A stretch of 64,000 nucleotides of DNA, from positions 620,001-684,000 of the forward strand of contig SRSI01000028.1 in NCBI GenBank assembly GCA_005656395.1, given 5' to 3'. Positions 11,287 to 23,800 of this stretch are shown here, piece by piece (within the stretch, counting starts at the first letter, position 1; each line of letters opens with the position of its first letter). A program made the translations under genes and the position numbers. The notes under the pieces are model-generated. The model was given only the letters and a program-made list of their open reading frames with translations, made no database searches and was not told the origin of the DNA. Origin of the DNA: Strongyloides papillosus. Its lineage: Eukaryota > Nematoda > Chromadorea > Rhabditida > Strongyloididae.

Positions 11287-12513
11287 TTAAATTAATGATT
11301 TTTCTTCATTGGACTTGTCATTGTATCCACCACCATAAGAAGAAGATTCTTCATCTTTCATGGATTCACCAATCAATGAAGAACCAGCATTATCTACCTT
11401 CTCTTCGCGTGTATTTTTTTTGTATCTTTCAAATTTTTCGAAAGAATCAGTTATTTCATCATTAATTGACAATAGTTCTGAAAAAACGGTTTCATTTTGA
11501 ATTACTTGAGTTAGTGAAACAATTCTTTTATGCATCTCTTGCAAAGTTTCATATAAATCATTTAAAAATTCTATTTCCTCTTTTCCAGTTGATTGTGGTT
11601 GTAGTTGTCTTAATAAATCTTGGAAAACATTCACATTTCCCTTCACAACATCCAATTCAGAGCGTAATTTAGCTAACATATCAGCATTTACCTCACCACT
11701 ACTTTCAATGCTACCACCAGCTGATTGTAAAAATGTTTGTGGTACATTTGGATTAACGATTTGTTGTACTGGTGGTATATCTTGAGGAAATGCTTTTGGA
11801 ACAGACTATAGTATATCAATAAAAATTTTTTATGTATATAAATATTTTGAGAGAAACAACCTACCGCAACTGGTGTATTGATTGGAGGAATTTGATTAAT
11901 ATCAATATCTGAAAATTGTACACCTTTACTTTTTAAATCATTATAAATATCAACAACATCATGAAGCTCAGGAATATCTTTGAAGGCGACAGCCCAACTT
12001 TGTATTAATGTGAGTATTCGTTCTTGTATAACTTGTGGTGCATCAAACTTTGGTCCAATAAGTTTGATGAGTTCATTAACAAATTCTTTGCAACAAACCA
12101 AGGTACGGAAATGGATGCCACAATTTTTAACACATGTCTCAAGGACCGTTAATGTATACATAACAATAGCATTATTTTTTGACATTTCACTATTCAAACG
12201 TTTTTTAATAGCGCGGATGGCATCTTTACCGCCATCAGTTGTTGTATTAATAATATCACAAATTTCAATATTTAATCCCCAATTTTCAGTTGATAAAACA
12301 GTTGCATCAGTTGCCAGTTCAACTTTTTTACCAACATAACTTTCGAATGGATCACCATGGAAGAAATCAGAGATTTTTTCAAGTCCAGAACTTGCTGCTT
12401 CTTTAGCTGTCTCAACAGCATTTAAAAGAGAATCTTGAATTCTATCTTGCTATAAAAATAAATTGTTATCATTAGAAATTATAATTTAGAAACTTTTTTA
12501 ACAATACCTGCAT
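11287..12513 (-). CDS. TOM1/TOM1L-type VHS-GAT endosomal sorting adaptor
   Basis: Three exons on the minus strand: 12513-12508 (Met-Gln only), 12449-11865 and 11805-11287; about 369 aa, all phase 0. The VHS domain spans residues ~25-155 with ENWGLNIEICDIIN, VLETCVKNCG and LIQSWAVAF, which match TOM1 closely. A Pro-rich linker (INQIPPINTPVAV) follows, then a GAT domain at ~225-320 (LRSELDVVKGNVNVFQDLL...), the region that binds ubiquitin, Tollip and GTPases in TOM1/GGA proteins. The C-terminal tail is short and acidic; the protein is smaller than human TOM1 (492 aa) and lacks its long clathrin-binding tail. Expected role: recognition of ubiquitinated cargo at endosomes. The two-codon first exon is inferred because exon 2 has no early ATG and a clean acceptor precedes CAAGAT. 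This is not the tomosyn gene called tom-1 in C. elegans. Confidence 0.88.
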
Positions 12514-13189
12514 ATTTTACGATAATATCTTATCAAAACAAATAAAAAGATATTTTTATTTAAATTTTAAACAAATATTTTGTTATGATAAGTAAATATT
12601 TAGATGTATTTTCTAAAAAAAATAAATTATTTTAAAATTTTTACAATTTTTAGGAGATAAAAAGTATTTAAACGTGACACAAAGTTGCAAACAACCAGCG
12701 GCTGGTGGTTGTTGTTTATCTAAAACATTCGCGTCAATATAGAATAAAAATTTTTATTCAAGTACACATATAGTTGCGTTGCAGTACTGTTAACATCGTG
12801 ATATTCCTTTTTAAATAAATCATGACAATTGTGGAAAAAAAATGAAGTCGATGTATAAAGGATGTAAGAAAAAATTGGAGATATCAGATGAATATGTATA
12901 CAAAAAAAATAATAGAAAAGTATAGTTTATAACGAGAGATAATGAATCAATTTTGTGTCTTTGTCATGTGTGAGAAAACATCGTCCATTCGATGTGGTAT
13001 TAAAATATAATTATGTTAGATATAATAAAAAATTAGTGACCTATGTTGTGTAGCCATTCTTATTTATGTAAAATTATAATATAAGTAATAAACAAAGAAT
13101 AAAAATAAATAGTTGTAAATAAAAATAGTAAAAAAATAAAGGCTATAATTAAATTCACTCGGTTTATTTATTATAAAAAATATTTTTAA
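12514..13189. other. Intergenic, TOM1-type promoter / LRR gene 3' flank
   Basis: 676 nt without coding signal. It contains a locally G+C-rich dyad (12688-12717) in otherwise AT-rich DNA. The two minus-strand genes here are too far apart for a tight operon. Confidence 0.5.
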
Positions 13190-14874
13190 TTAGCAAATAA
13201 CTCTTTGAACACAAGCATTTTTAAGGCATTGCAAAGCTTTATCACTAAATTTTGGTCTTCCTGAGTAATCAGAATATGCTATCCATTCAATTTCTGGACA
13301 AAATTGTGCTAGTAAATATATTGACTTATCAGTACATGATGTAGCTCTAATACGAACTTCAGTTAACTTACAATTCCTTGCCAATGCACTTAAACCTTTA
13401 TCAGTTACCCATCTGCAACCATTAAAATTAATTGTCCTTAAAAAACGACAATTTTGTGCAAGAATTAATAAAAATCGGTCATCAACACATAACATATGTG
13501 ATGCCTCAAATTCTTCCAAACATTTTGCATTACGGGCAATAGCAAAAAGTGCTCTATATGATATTTTTAGACGACATAATTTAAGAGAACGAAGTTTAAA
13601 AATAATAGCTCTATTACTTGTACCAAAATATCTTTGTAAATGGTAAGAGTTTATATGTTTAACATTTAATGCCAAATGTGTCATGTTTGGAATATTATTG
13701 GTAATGAGTAGTAAGACTTCATCAACAATTCTGTTACATGATATATGAAGATTAATAATTTTTTTACCAAGCCCAGCAATAAATGTCCTTAAAAATCCAT
13801 TACATTTTTCAACAGCAGCATTACTCATCTCTTCACAATTTAACTGTAAATGTATAGTTTCCAAGTATGGTAAATTTAATAATTTTGAAACAAGATTTGA
13901 TGCATTTTCTTCCCCTGAGACTGATAAACTTAATTTTGTTAGTGATAGTGGCAAATTTGGAAGTTTTAAAAAATAATTACCATATAAATCAACCTCTCTT
14001 AACTCCATTCCTTCAATCGTACATTCTTGTTCATTTTCATCATCAGAAAATTCGAAAAAACGACATAATGATAATTGTGAAATATGTGGACATCTTTGCG
14101 ATAAATTTAAAAGTGATTTTGCAGGATTTTCCATATTTTGTAAAAAATTTAACTCTAATACTTGAAGGTTATCACCTATACCATGTGCTATATCGTATAA
14201 TGCTTGATCATCAATTGAACGACAATCATTAAGATAAAATTTGGTAATATTAGGATTATTATATACCAAATGAAATATTCCATCACTTGTAACCTAAAGA
14301 AAAAATCATTTATATTATAGTGGGATATTTAAATTTTACCTTTCTACAACCACTTAAATCAACTATGAAAAGATTTTGTGATTTAACATTTTTTAAACCA
14401 TCACTGGTGAGATTTTGAAGGCATCTTAATTCGAGACATTCTAATAATGGTTGTTTAGCTGTGAGCGATAAAATACCCTTTAAATTAAAAATTATTTACC
14501 ATCGTTTTTAAAAATAATCAACATACTTTATCAGTTATGTTTGGACATAATGTTATACTAATTTTTGTTAAATGATTATTCATTTGAACTAAATTTTCTA
14601 GTAACAAATCATCAACTTGATCACTTAAGTAAAAATTAACTTCAGTTAAATTACTTCCAAAGTAAGGTGATGATATTAATTTAGCACAATCATCATGAAA
14701 AAACTATTAAAAGCACTTTTATTTAATATTAAATAATTTTTTATTTACCTGGTCATGAGAACAAAAAAATTCAATTAAACGTTGTTTGCAATTTTCAGGG
14801 AGCAATGCTAAATCTCCATTAACATATGTTCTGCACATAGTACTTAGACTTATGTCAAAGAGTTTTCGAACCAT
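13190..14874 (-). CDS. Leucine-rich-repeat protein of the AMN1/F-box-LRR type
   Basis: Four exons on the minus strand: 14874-14749, 14703-14527, 14477-14340 and 14293-13190, all phase 0, about 514 aa. Residues ~60-510 are a chain of cysteine-containing LRRs with the pattern L-x-x-C-x-x-[IV]-T-D-x-G-[IL]-x-x-[LI]-[AS]. Examples are ITLCPNITDKGILSLT, LSGCRKVTSDGIFHLV and FNGCRWVTDKGLSALARNC. Such repeats occur in AMN1 and FBXL-type SCF substrate receptors. The first exon (FDISLSTMCRTYVNGDLALLPENCKQRLIEF) has a Leu-Pro-Glu stretch faintly like an F-box or a VHL/elongin-type box, but no convincing F-box is present. Likely an adaptor or ubiquitin-ligase receptor, by class only. I do not recognise a named orthologue. 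Confidence 0.8.
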
Positions 14875-17800
14875 TATAGAATAATAAATATTATTATTTT
14901 AAATATTTTTTAAATTATATTTTAAAATACATATATATTTTTCTTCAATTTTTCTATTTAAAAAATTATATAAATATATTTTTTTATATTTAGCGAATTA
15001 TACTTTTAAACAAGGAAGAATATTTACCACAGTAGAAATTTAGCAGCTGTCGTTTATTCTATTATAACAAGAAAAGTTAAATAATATATCTTTTTGTTGT
15101 ATCTCTTTTAAACAATATATTAAGTAACAATGAATATAAATATATATTGATAGGTACGCAAATTATTGAAAGAATAAATTTTTAAGAGAATTTTAAAGTT
15201 GAGTAAATGATAATGATAGTGAGGATATATTAATAACATATAACAAGATGGGTGCATATGATTCTTAACTAAAAATAATGTAAAAAAAGGCGAGTGATAA
15301 AATAAATAATTAAATATATCCTGGAGTCATAAGGTTATAAAAAAAGCCAATCGTTTAATCGGAGAAATTAACAAATGATTTTTTTTCTAAAAAATAAAAA
15401 ATACTATGTTGAAAGTTAGGATTAAAGAAATATCTTGTTCTTGGTTCCTCGAGTACATAAAATTATTTTAAATTCATATAATAAAAAAAAGAAAGCATAG
15501 ATAGAAAGGTTGAATGACTTTTTCTTAAATAAAACTTATTTATATTGAAAAATAATAGTTTAAAAAAAGGTGCTTATTTATAATAATAATATTTAAAGGT
15601 AATTTTACAACAAAACATTCATAAAGAATAGTAAGCTCTTTGAATTTATTTTTATTTAACTAAAACAAATAAACACTTATCAAAAAAAATTTAACATTTT
15701 GAGTTATCGTTGATATGTTAATCATCATCTTATATTACAAAAAACACACTAATTTATAGTGTAAAATAATTTTTTTTTGCAAATAAAGAAGATTGAAGGT
15801 GTATTAAAAATTATGAAGCAAAAATAATTAAAAAAAATTATTTATCAATTGTGAATATTTAACATTCTACATATGATTGATTAATATTTACAAATCAAAC
15901 CATGAAAACATAAATATAAACATTTTATCTGAAACATTATTATATTTATCAAAAATACTTCAAAATTATCAATCTTGAAGATATTATTTGCATAAATTTA
16001 ATAGATTCTGTAATAACTTAATGTTATTTTTAAAATATTATCCTCTCAATAAACACACTTATTACATCTTGTGTTAGTTGTTGTGTAATAAGAAAAGAAT
16101 AATAAAAAACTAACTTTAATAGGGATAAGTATTTATGATATTTTAAAGGTTAGCAAATGTTAAGAAAAGTTTATATATTCTTCTAACGGATAAAAAATAC
16201 ATATATTTGATCACTTTTAAAAAAGAATATAAACATATATTTATACACTTCATATTTATCTTGTTTGATAGAGTTCGATAAAATTTGCGATGATAAATGA
16301 TTAAGTTTGCAGGGTAATCAAACTTTCATCTATCTAAAAAATAGGGGGAAATAGATAGTTTTATTTGAATAATGTCTTTTTATCAGGTTAGGTATAATAA
16401 AGACAAGTTTGTTTATAATAAAAACTGAAATATAACTATTTTAAACAAAAAAATAATAATTAAATGTAACATTTTTTTATTCTTTTAGAGTTAATAATAA
16501 GTAAGTTGATATTTTTAATAAAAAGATATTTTTTTCATAATCATTTGTTATACTTTTAAAAATCAAGTTGAGATTTTATATAAGCAGCAAATTTAAAATC
16601 ATATAATATTAATAAACACTGGTTTTAGTTTAATTAAATAATATTCATACATAATGCAACAATATCGTTTTATATGTCTTTTTAACTACTGATCATTGTA
16701 TGTATTCAATGAATCATTATTTAGAACTAAAATTTATCTTTGAAATCAAAATTTTTATACTTGAAAATAAGTAACATAGTGGACCACGAAAAGCTTCTAA
16801 CACTTTCGCAGTCACAAAATCATTAATTCTTAGGTATAAATGTGATATTATATTCAATTTGTAGACAATAAACATTCTATTTTTTATAGATCTTCTGAAG
16901 AAATCTAAATTGAAAGAAGAGTTATGAATCTGCAAAATCTAAGTACATTTTTAAAATTTAAATTAAATAACTTTTTTTTACATAAAACACTATTATTGTT
17001 AATATTAAAAAGTAATATTTATTTTTTACATATTCTTTAAATGTTCTAAACATAGAAATCCATTAACAATATTAAATTATATTATATAAAAATAACTAAA
17101 TCAAAAACAAAATTTTTTAATAAATTCAATATAGTTTTACATTATATTTTATTTATGCTTACGTAGAAAATATAAATAAATTCTAATTCTTATATAAGCA
17201 CTTCACAAGTTATAAAATATCGCCTTTTTGGACGTTTGAGTATTTATTGATTTTTATTAAATCAAAATTTAACAATTAATTTGTTTGATTTTAAGATAAT
17301 TGACATTTATTTCATTTGCTGGAAATAAAAATGCTTTTAGCTGTAGATATGTATAACGCAATAGGTAGTATTTTACTTTATAAAATTTCCATAATTATTA
17401 TATTCTTTTAAAGATAATTTAAAATCATTACTCATAATGTAGATGAATTTTGAGAAGTTTATTTGAAAATATAGCTTCATATATTAGGTTGTTCCATAAA
17501 TTCTGTCTCAATTTTTATGGCCATTTTTAATCATCAAAAAAATTTAATCAAAATTAATATAAAATTAAGCTATTACAATTATTAGATAGTACTACTTTTT
17601 AACTTTACAATTTGCATAATCAAAATTTTTATACCATCTATACTATGTTTTCTTTTGGAAGACATAGATGTTGTTAGAAGTCATTTTTGACGCTGAATCT
17701 TCTAAGAGGTTCAATAAAACATAAGAAAATTAATGCTTTTAAAAATTTATATGGAGAATTAAGGAGGAGGCAGTAGATCTTATAACTATATAAAGATCGT

Positions 17801-20800
17801 TCTTAAAGTTCCGAGACAAAGAAATAAATCTTAAAGTTGAAGGATGCTTTTGTATAGATTAAGCTTCTAATGAAAATTTTTTAGGATCCTATCATTTATA
17901 TATTTATTTTAGTGACTTCTAGTATAACATCTTATCAAAGTTAGACAAGAAACTTCAAAGCAATGACAAAGTCTGAAAAATGATAAAAAGTTGTTCTTAA
18001 ATGTGATGACATATGATAATGAAAACTTTCAAAAAAATCTGGATTAGATAAACTATGAAGCGCTTTCTCATTTAACATACTTTCCAGGTGTGTCTTCATC
18101 CAACTACCATCTATTTTTGTCATCACATAACTTTTTAAACAGTATAGGCTTCAGTAAAGCTGGTAAGGCAAATACTGATTTTTTTAGAACTTTCTTTAAA
18201 AAGATTAAAAATTTTTTTGTCTGGAATCGATAAGTGCCTACTAAATGAAGATAAGTGGTAGATAATAATGTAAAATTATTGCAAATTAGATAAATTTCCT
18301 ATTAAAATTGTAGCATTCTAAAGTTTCAATAAAAAAACGTCAGAATTTATGTGATAACCTAATATATTATTAATGTTTTGGAAATTTTTTCAGTTGATTT
18401 GAAAAATTGAAAGTTATATAAAACTTTGAATAAATAACAAATTAGTGTAATTTATTTATTTTTGGATTTCTCAATGGAAATAAATTCTTTATATATGAAT
18501 AAAACTTTATCTTAATATTAAGATAAAAAAATGATGTTTTTCAAAACGAATCATTCATTGCTACATTAAATTAATATTTTGTCAAGATACAACAGCATTT
18601 TTTTTTGTAATTTAAGAAGGGCATTGATAATATTTAGAACTATGCATTTCTATTAAGTTACGTGGCAATGTCGTAGTGTTGACAAAATTTTCAGCTAAAT
18701 ATGGAAATATTATGTATTCGTATTAATTTTGTTATTTCAAAGTTTTTTTTGTTAATTGAATAATTATAATGCAATTTAAAATAACGCAGGATCATCATGT
18801 GATTTATTTTTAATTTACCAAAGATTAGAAAATAGTATTTTCATAGAGTCTATGTATTTAATAATAACTAGAAATGAATATATAGTAGCTACTCCCGTCA
18901 ATTTCCTAAAATCAATTCCTTTCTGTTGAATAAAATGTTCTGCGATATGTAAAATAAGTAATCTTGCAATATTGCTATATATTAAGTAAATAACTTTTTT
19001 GAAATTACTATAATTATCACGTTAGGATATTTAATTCTTTAAAGCAAAATTTAAATGTTTTATAAGCTTATTTTTAATCCCGTCTTTGAATATAAGAGTT
19101 TAATTCACCCACACGGAGGTATTCTTTCATGTTAAATAAAAAAATTTCCAAAGTTTAATCTTATTAAAAAAATAATTTTTTAATAATAATTATACAGTTA
19201 ATGATAACTCACATCCTTCGCGTGTCTAAAACTAAAACAGGTAAAAAAAACTTCTACATCATTTATAAAAAAATTTTTTATTTATTAAATAATTGATGGA
19301 TGAATTGTTAATTTAACTTGTCTTCTAAAAAAAGTTAAAGCAAAAAAAATTCAAATATTTGCATTAATAATTAATAATAAACAATGAATAAATGATCTTA
19401 CCTTCTGTGACATCAATTATTATGCAAAGCTAAATAAAAGTATACTTTCTTGTCAGTTACTAATTAAGGATCTGTTTAAATAAACAGTTTTGCACAAGAA
19501 CTTGTAAACACGAAAAATATTTAAATTTTTTATACTAATTAATCTATATTTTCATTCTTAATACAATAAATTTTTATCATCTAACCTTTTTATCTTAAAA
19601 TTTATCTCACCTTCTAGTGATAAAACCGTTAATAATCTAAAGTAAATAGAAATAAAATAGAAATTTTATTTTTGGGTATATTCTCTAAAATAACAATATA
19701 TTATTATTATCTATAAATCATATAAAAAATAATGAATATTAATTAAATTATTAAACGTTCTTGCAATTGTTTCTACTAAAATGATACAAATAAAATTTTG
19801 CAATATACAAAAAAGTCTCAATAATTCAATGTATCAAATATTGTATGGGTATGATTTTGATAACATTTTTACGTTTAAAGTTTAAAATCAACACTCATGA
19901 TATAACAATTGCAAATATATAAAGACATTGGAACTTTTAGTATTCCTCATTTTGCAGAAATCATCCCGCATTTTAATGGCAAATTTCATTATTACCCTAA
20001 ATGAGCAATTTATTATAATTCATGATAAATTTATCAAACTAGATAACTGAAGAAATTTTTATTTTCCGGTAAATTCTATTAAAAAACAATGTGATCATTA
20101 TTATAAGATTAATACATTATAAATTTGAAGGCAATTAGAAGTAATATAAGCTCAAATGCTTATCGATAAAAAATAATTTTTTAGTGAGGTCTCAGAATTA
20201 TCCTATTTATTCTAAACAAACATTAAACAACATTCCCGCTTTGTTTCTTTAAGTGTTTGAATATGCAATATTTAATAATTATGCGTTTAAAAAAACAATA
20301 CAAATTAACTGTTAACAATTTAAATGACTCTGAATAAACTCAGTGAATATTGATAATATTTAAACATTTTTCGCATTAAACTTCCTTTGATTTTTGTTGT
20401 TAATATTCTACGTATATTTAGATAAAAAGATCTTTGATATTTAATTTAAAAATTACAAATATTATTGTATGATAATTAATTAAGATACTATATTCGTAGT
20501 CAAATTTGAAAAATATTCTAGACTATTTCTTATTATAAAATTTAATAAACATAAAAAATAAAAAACTTTAATTTAAAATAAGAAGGAAGGTGGTACATAA
20601 ATTAAAGAACGTGAATGATATCAAAATTTATCCTAAAAGTACTCATCTTAATGATATCCTCTCTTCCTTCAAATACTTAAATTAAAATGTTACATTATTT
20701 TATTATAAGATGAATAACAAGGTATTTGATGAAATATTATTTAATAAATGTAAAAATTTTGATAAACATCATTAAAAAATGATGATTTCCTTACTACTAT

Positions 20801-23800
20801 TCATATTATTATAAAATATTCTAATAATAACAGTTAATAATTATACCATTGAAAACTTTTTTTCGCAAAATATTAGCAGTAGAAAAAAAATTAATTCCTT
20901 TCATCACCTACACATAATGTTATGTTATTATCCTTCGCCTTTTATTATGATTGTTAAATTTTTTTTAAAATGATATTATTAAAGTACATTAAGCAATTTA
21001 TTATTTAACTATATATATAGTTATCATAATTCCATATTTAAGGAAAATCATATCATTATAGTGATATATAATAAAGGAACATTTTCGTGATGAATCCTTT
21101 TTCAGTATGACATTTCTACTAAAAGAGCATACTTATTTTTTAGTTAAAAATGTACCTTTAATGGTAAAAAGAATATATGCATATACCTTTTTTTAACACT
21201 TTATGTATCTACGTACATCATGATTTAAAATGTTTCATAAAAAATATGTAAAAAAATTTTTAGTTACTTTCAAATTTAGTAACAAAAAACGTTGGCTTTT
21301 ATATAATAGTTAAACCATTATTCTTCTATATTATTTGTACTGCTTATTAAAGTTGATCTAAGTTTCTATTATTAATATGATTATCATTAACTGTAAGTCA
21401 AATAAAAATTTAAAAAATATCATTTAGTAATGCGTGATCTAGTACAATGATATATCATTGTAATAAATATTAAGCATACTTTTTTATTCTTTTAGAGCAA
21501 TACACATAAGTGTATCCTGTAATTATGCATTAATTTAAAAAATGATTGTTTTATCTACCTTTTTAAACTATTTTATCACTCTAAAAACTTATGATAATAT
21601 ACGTAAATAATAATTTAAAACGACCAACTTTAAAAATTTTTTAACTTAATATTATTTAACCACAGAGAATTTAAAGTAAAAATTATCCTACAATTATTTT
21701 TTCTTGAGTCCAATAAGCTGTTTATAAAAGAAATCAAAAAGTTTTTAAAATGTTACACAGCATTCTTCTTACATTAAAATGTTCCTTTCAATTTTAATGT
21801 TTTAAAAGATTTTTTGCTTAAAAAATTAACTAAATTTTTAAAAATTAAATTGTCACAATCTTTTAATTTCCTGGTTTTGTACTAAAATAAATGTTCAATT
21901 TTCTTATTATTTAGTTTTGAACAAATCTAATTTTAAAACATAAGTAAAGAAAAATGGGCAATTTAATGTTAAATGATATAGTTTAGATATTATATGAAGA
22001 ATATTATTGCAATAAAAAAAACACAGTTCCTTTAATTTATCATTTTTTTAGATAATTTTTTTATCATGTTTCCTAACAAACTACATATTTTATACTTTTA
22101 TTTTTATATCCATTCATGTACTTTTTATTATTGTTATAAAAATAAAAGTGAAAAGGATATAAACTTTGTGTGGTTGTCTTTCTTAGGTTATAATTCATTT
22201 AAATATAATAAGAAAAATTGGTTTTTATTAGATGAATGGAACAAGTTTAAAGCTTGTCATTATTGTAATCAATTAGACCATACCACTTCAAAACAATCAC
22301 AACAATAATTTATTAAATATAATGAAAAATTGTAACAGGTGCAGAAATGATATGAACCTCATCATTGATATAATTAACTTTTTGAACATATGTAAAGTGG
22401 TGGGTACATATTAATTGATGTGAAGCTTTAAATAAGGTCAAAAGATGTTACAATACGACATTTTTTAATCGGTTCCCTGAAACAATAAATATATAGTTTC
22501 GTTAACTATCATTTACCTTATCTTAATTACCTCTCCTTATAAGACATATAAATATAATATACCTTTTCTTGTTTAATCTTTATCCTCATCAAGAAATTTA
22601 TTTATTGCATTCACTCATATATACATTATATTTGACTTCTTTCTCTCATGAAACAATACCATCCATTAACAATCATACTTAACTGTACTTCCAATGTATC
22701 CAGATATAATGTTATTAATTATTAAGGACATTCTTGATCTGTTAAATAAACAAATAAGTGAACATCCATGTATGGCATTATTAATAAAAGGAAAGAGTAT
22801 TACTATAATGAATTCTATAAAAATAAATAAGATATTATAATTTTCAATAAAGTAATACTAAGTAGCACTTAAATAAGTCCAATAATATTAAGTTAAGTGA
22901 GAAGATTTATCAAAAAAAAGTGTTATTTTAATTAATTAAATGTAGTATAATTTCTTGAGTATACAATCTAACAAAACAAAAATAATCTTTTTTGTTTTTT
23001 CTAAAAATAATTTTTTAATTAAAAATTTTTATTACTCACTATTTTCAAATTCACTTTCTAATTCCCTCTTGTTGTTCTAACTTAGTATTAAAGAAAACAT
23101 TATATAAAATATGACGAATAACTATAAATACAACCTTAAAATTATATTTCATTACACTATAACAGATATTCTTTTGAATTTGTTAAAAATAATAAAGTCC
23201 ATGACATCAAACTGTTCCTCATCTAATCATCCTTTTTTTATTTATTTCAATAAAAGCATCATACCTTCACTTGATTAATATTAATGGACCTATAAATACA
23301 ATGGATTTTAAACAAATAACAAAAATCATTTTATTGTTGTTATTGCCATTCTAAGACAAAATCTTTTAGAAGTAGATTAAAACATTACGTATTATATACA
23401 TTCTTTCAATTTATTTTCAAAAGAAGTTAGTTTGACAAAGACTGAGAATCATACAACATGAACTTTATATTTACTTTTTATAAAGTTTGTTTAAAATTTT
23501 GAAAAGAAGTTATTGTGTATAGAAGTTGAAACACATATGATCAAAATCGGCAGGTTTTTATCAATATAGAGATATTTTAATGAAAAATCTTTTTATTTAC
23601 AAATATGAATATATAAAATATACACTTTTGTCATTTTTCTATTGTCATTATCTTTTATTCTATCATTATAATAATTTATACTTCATCATAAATACATTTA
23701 TACACATTTTAACAGTATCGTATTCACTAAAATATATATTATACCTTTTATCACCATCTTAAAATATATATAACATATATATAAATTTTAAGTAAAGTAA

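Noticed and set aside
12514..14874. Possible operon of the LRR and TOM1-type genes
   Set aside because: Same strand, but the 676-nt gap is much longer than usual nematode operon spacing and no SL2-type signal can be identified by eye.
16717..16935. 72-codon minus-strand frame preceded by an acceptor-like TTTGCAG
   Set aside because: It could be an exon or gene relic, but no upstream exon joins to it and no family is recognised.
22066..22308. 80-codon plus-strand frame with an ATG
   Set aside because: Composition is that of translated AT-rich DNA, with no signal peptide, domain or partner exon.
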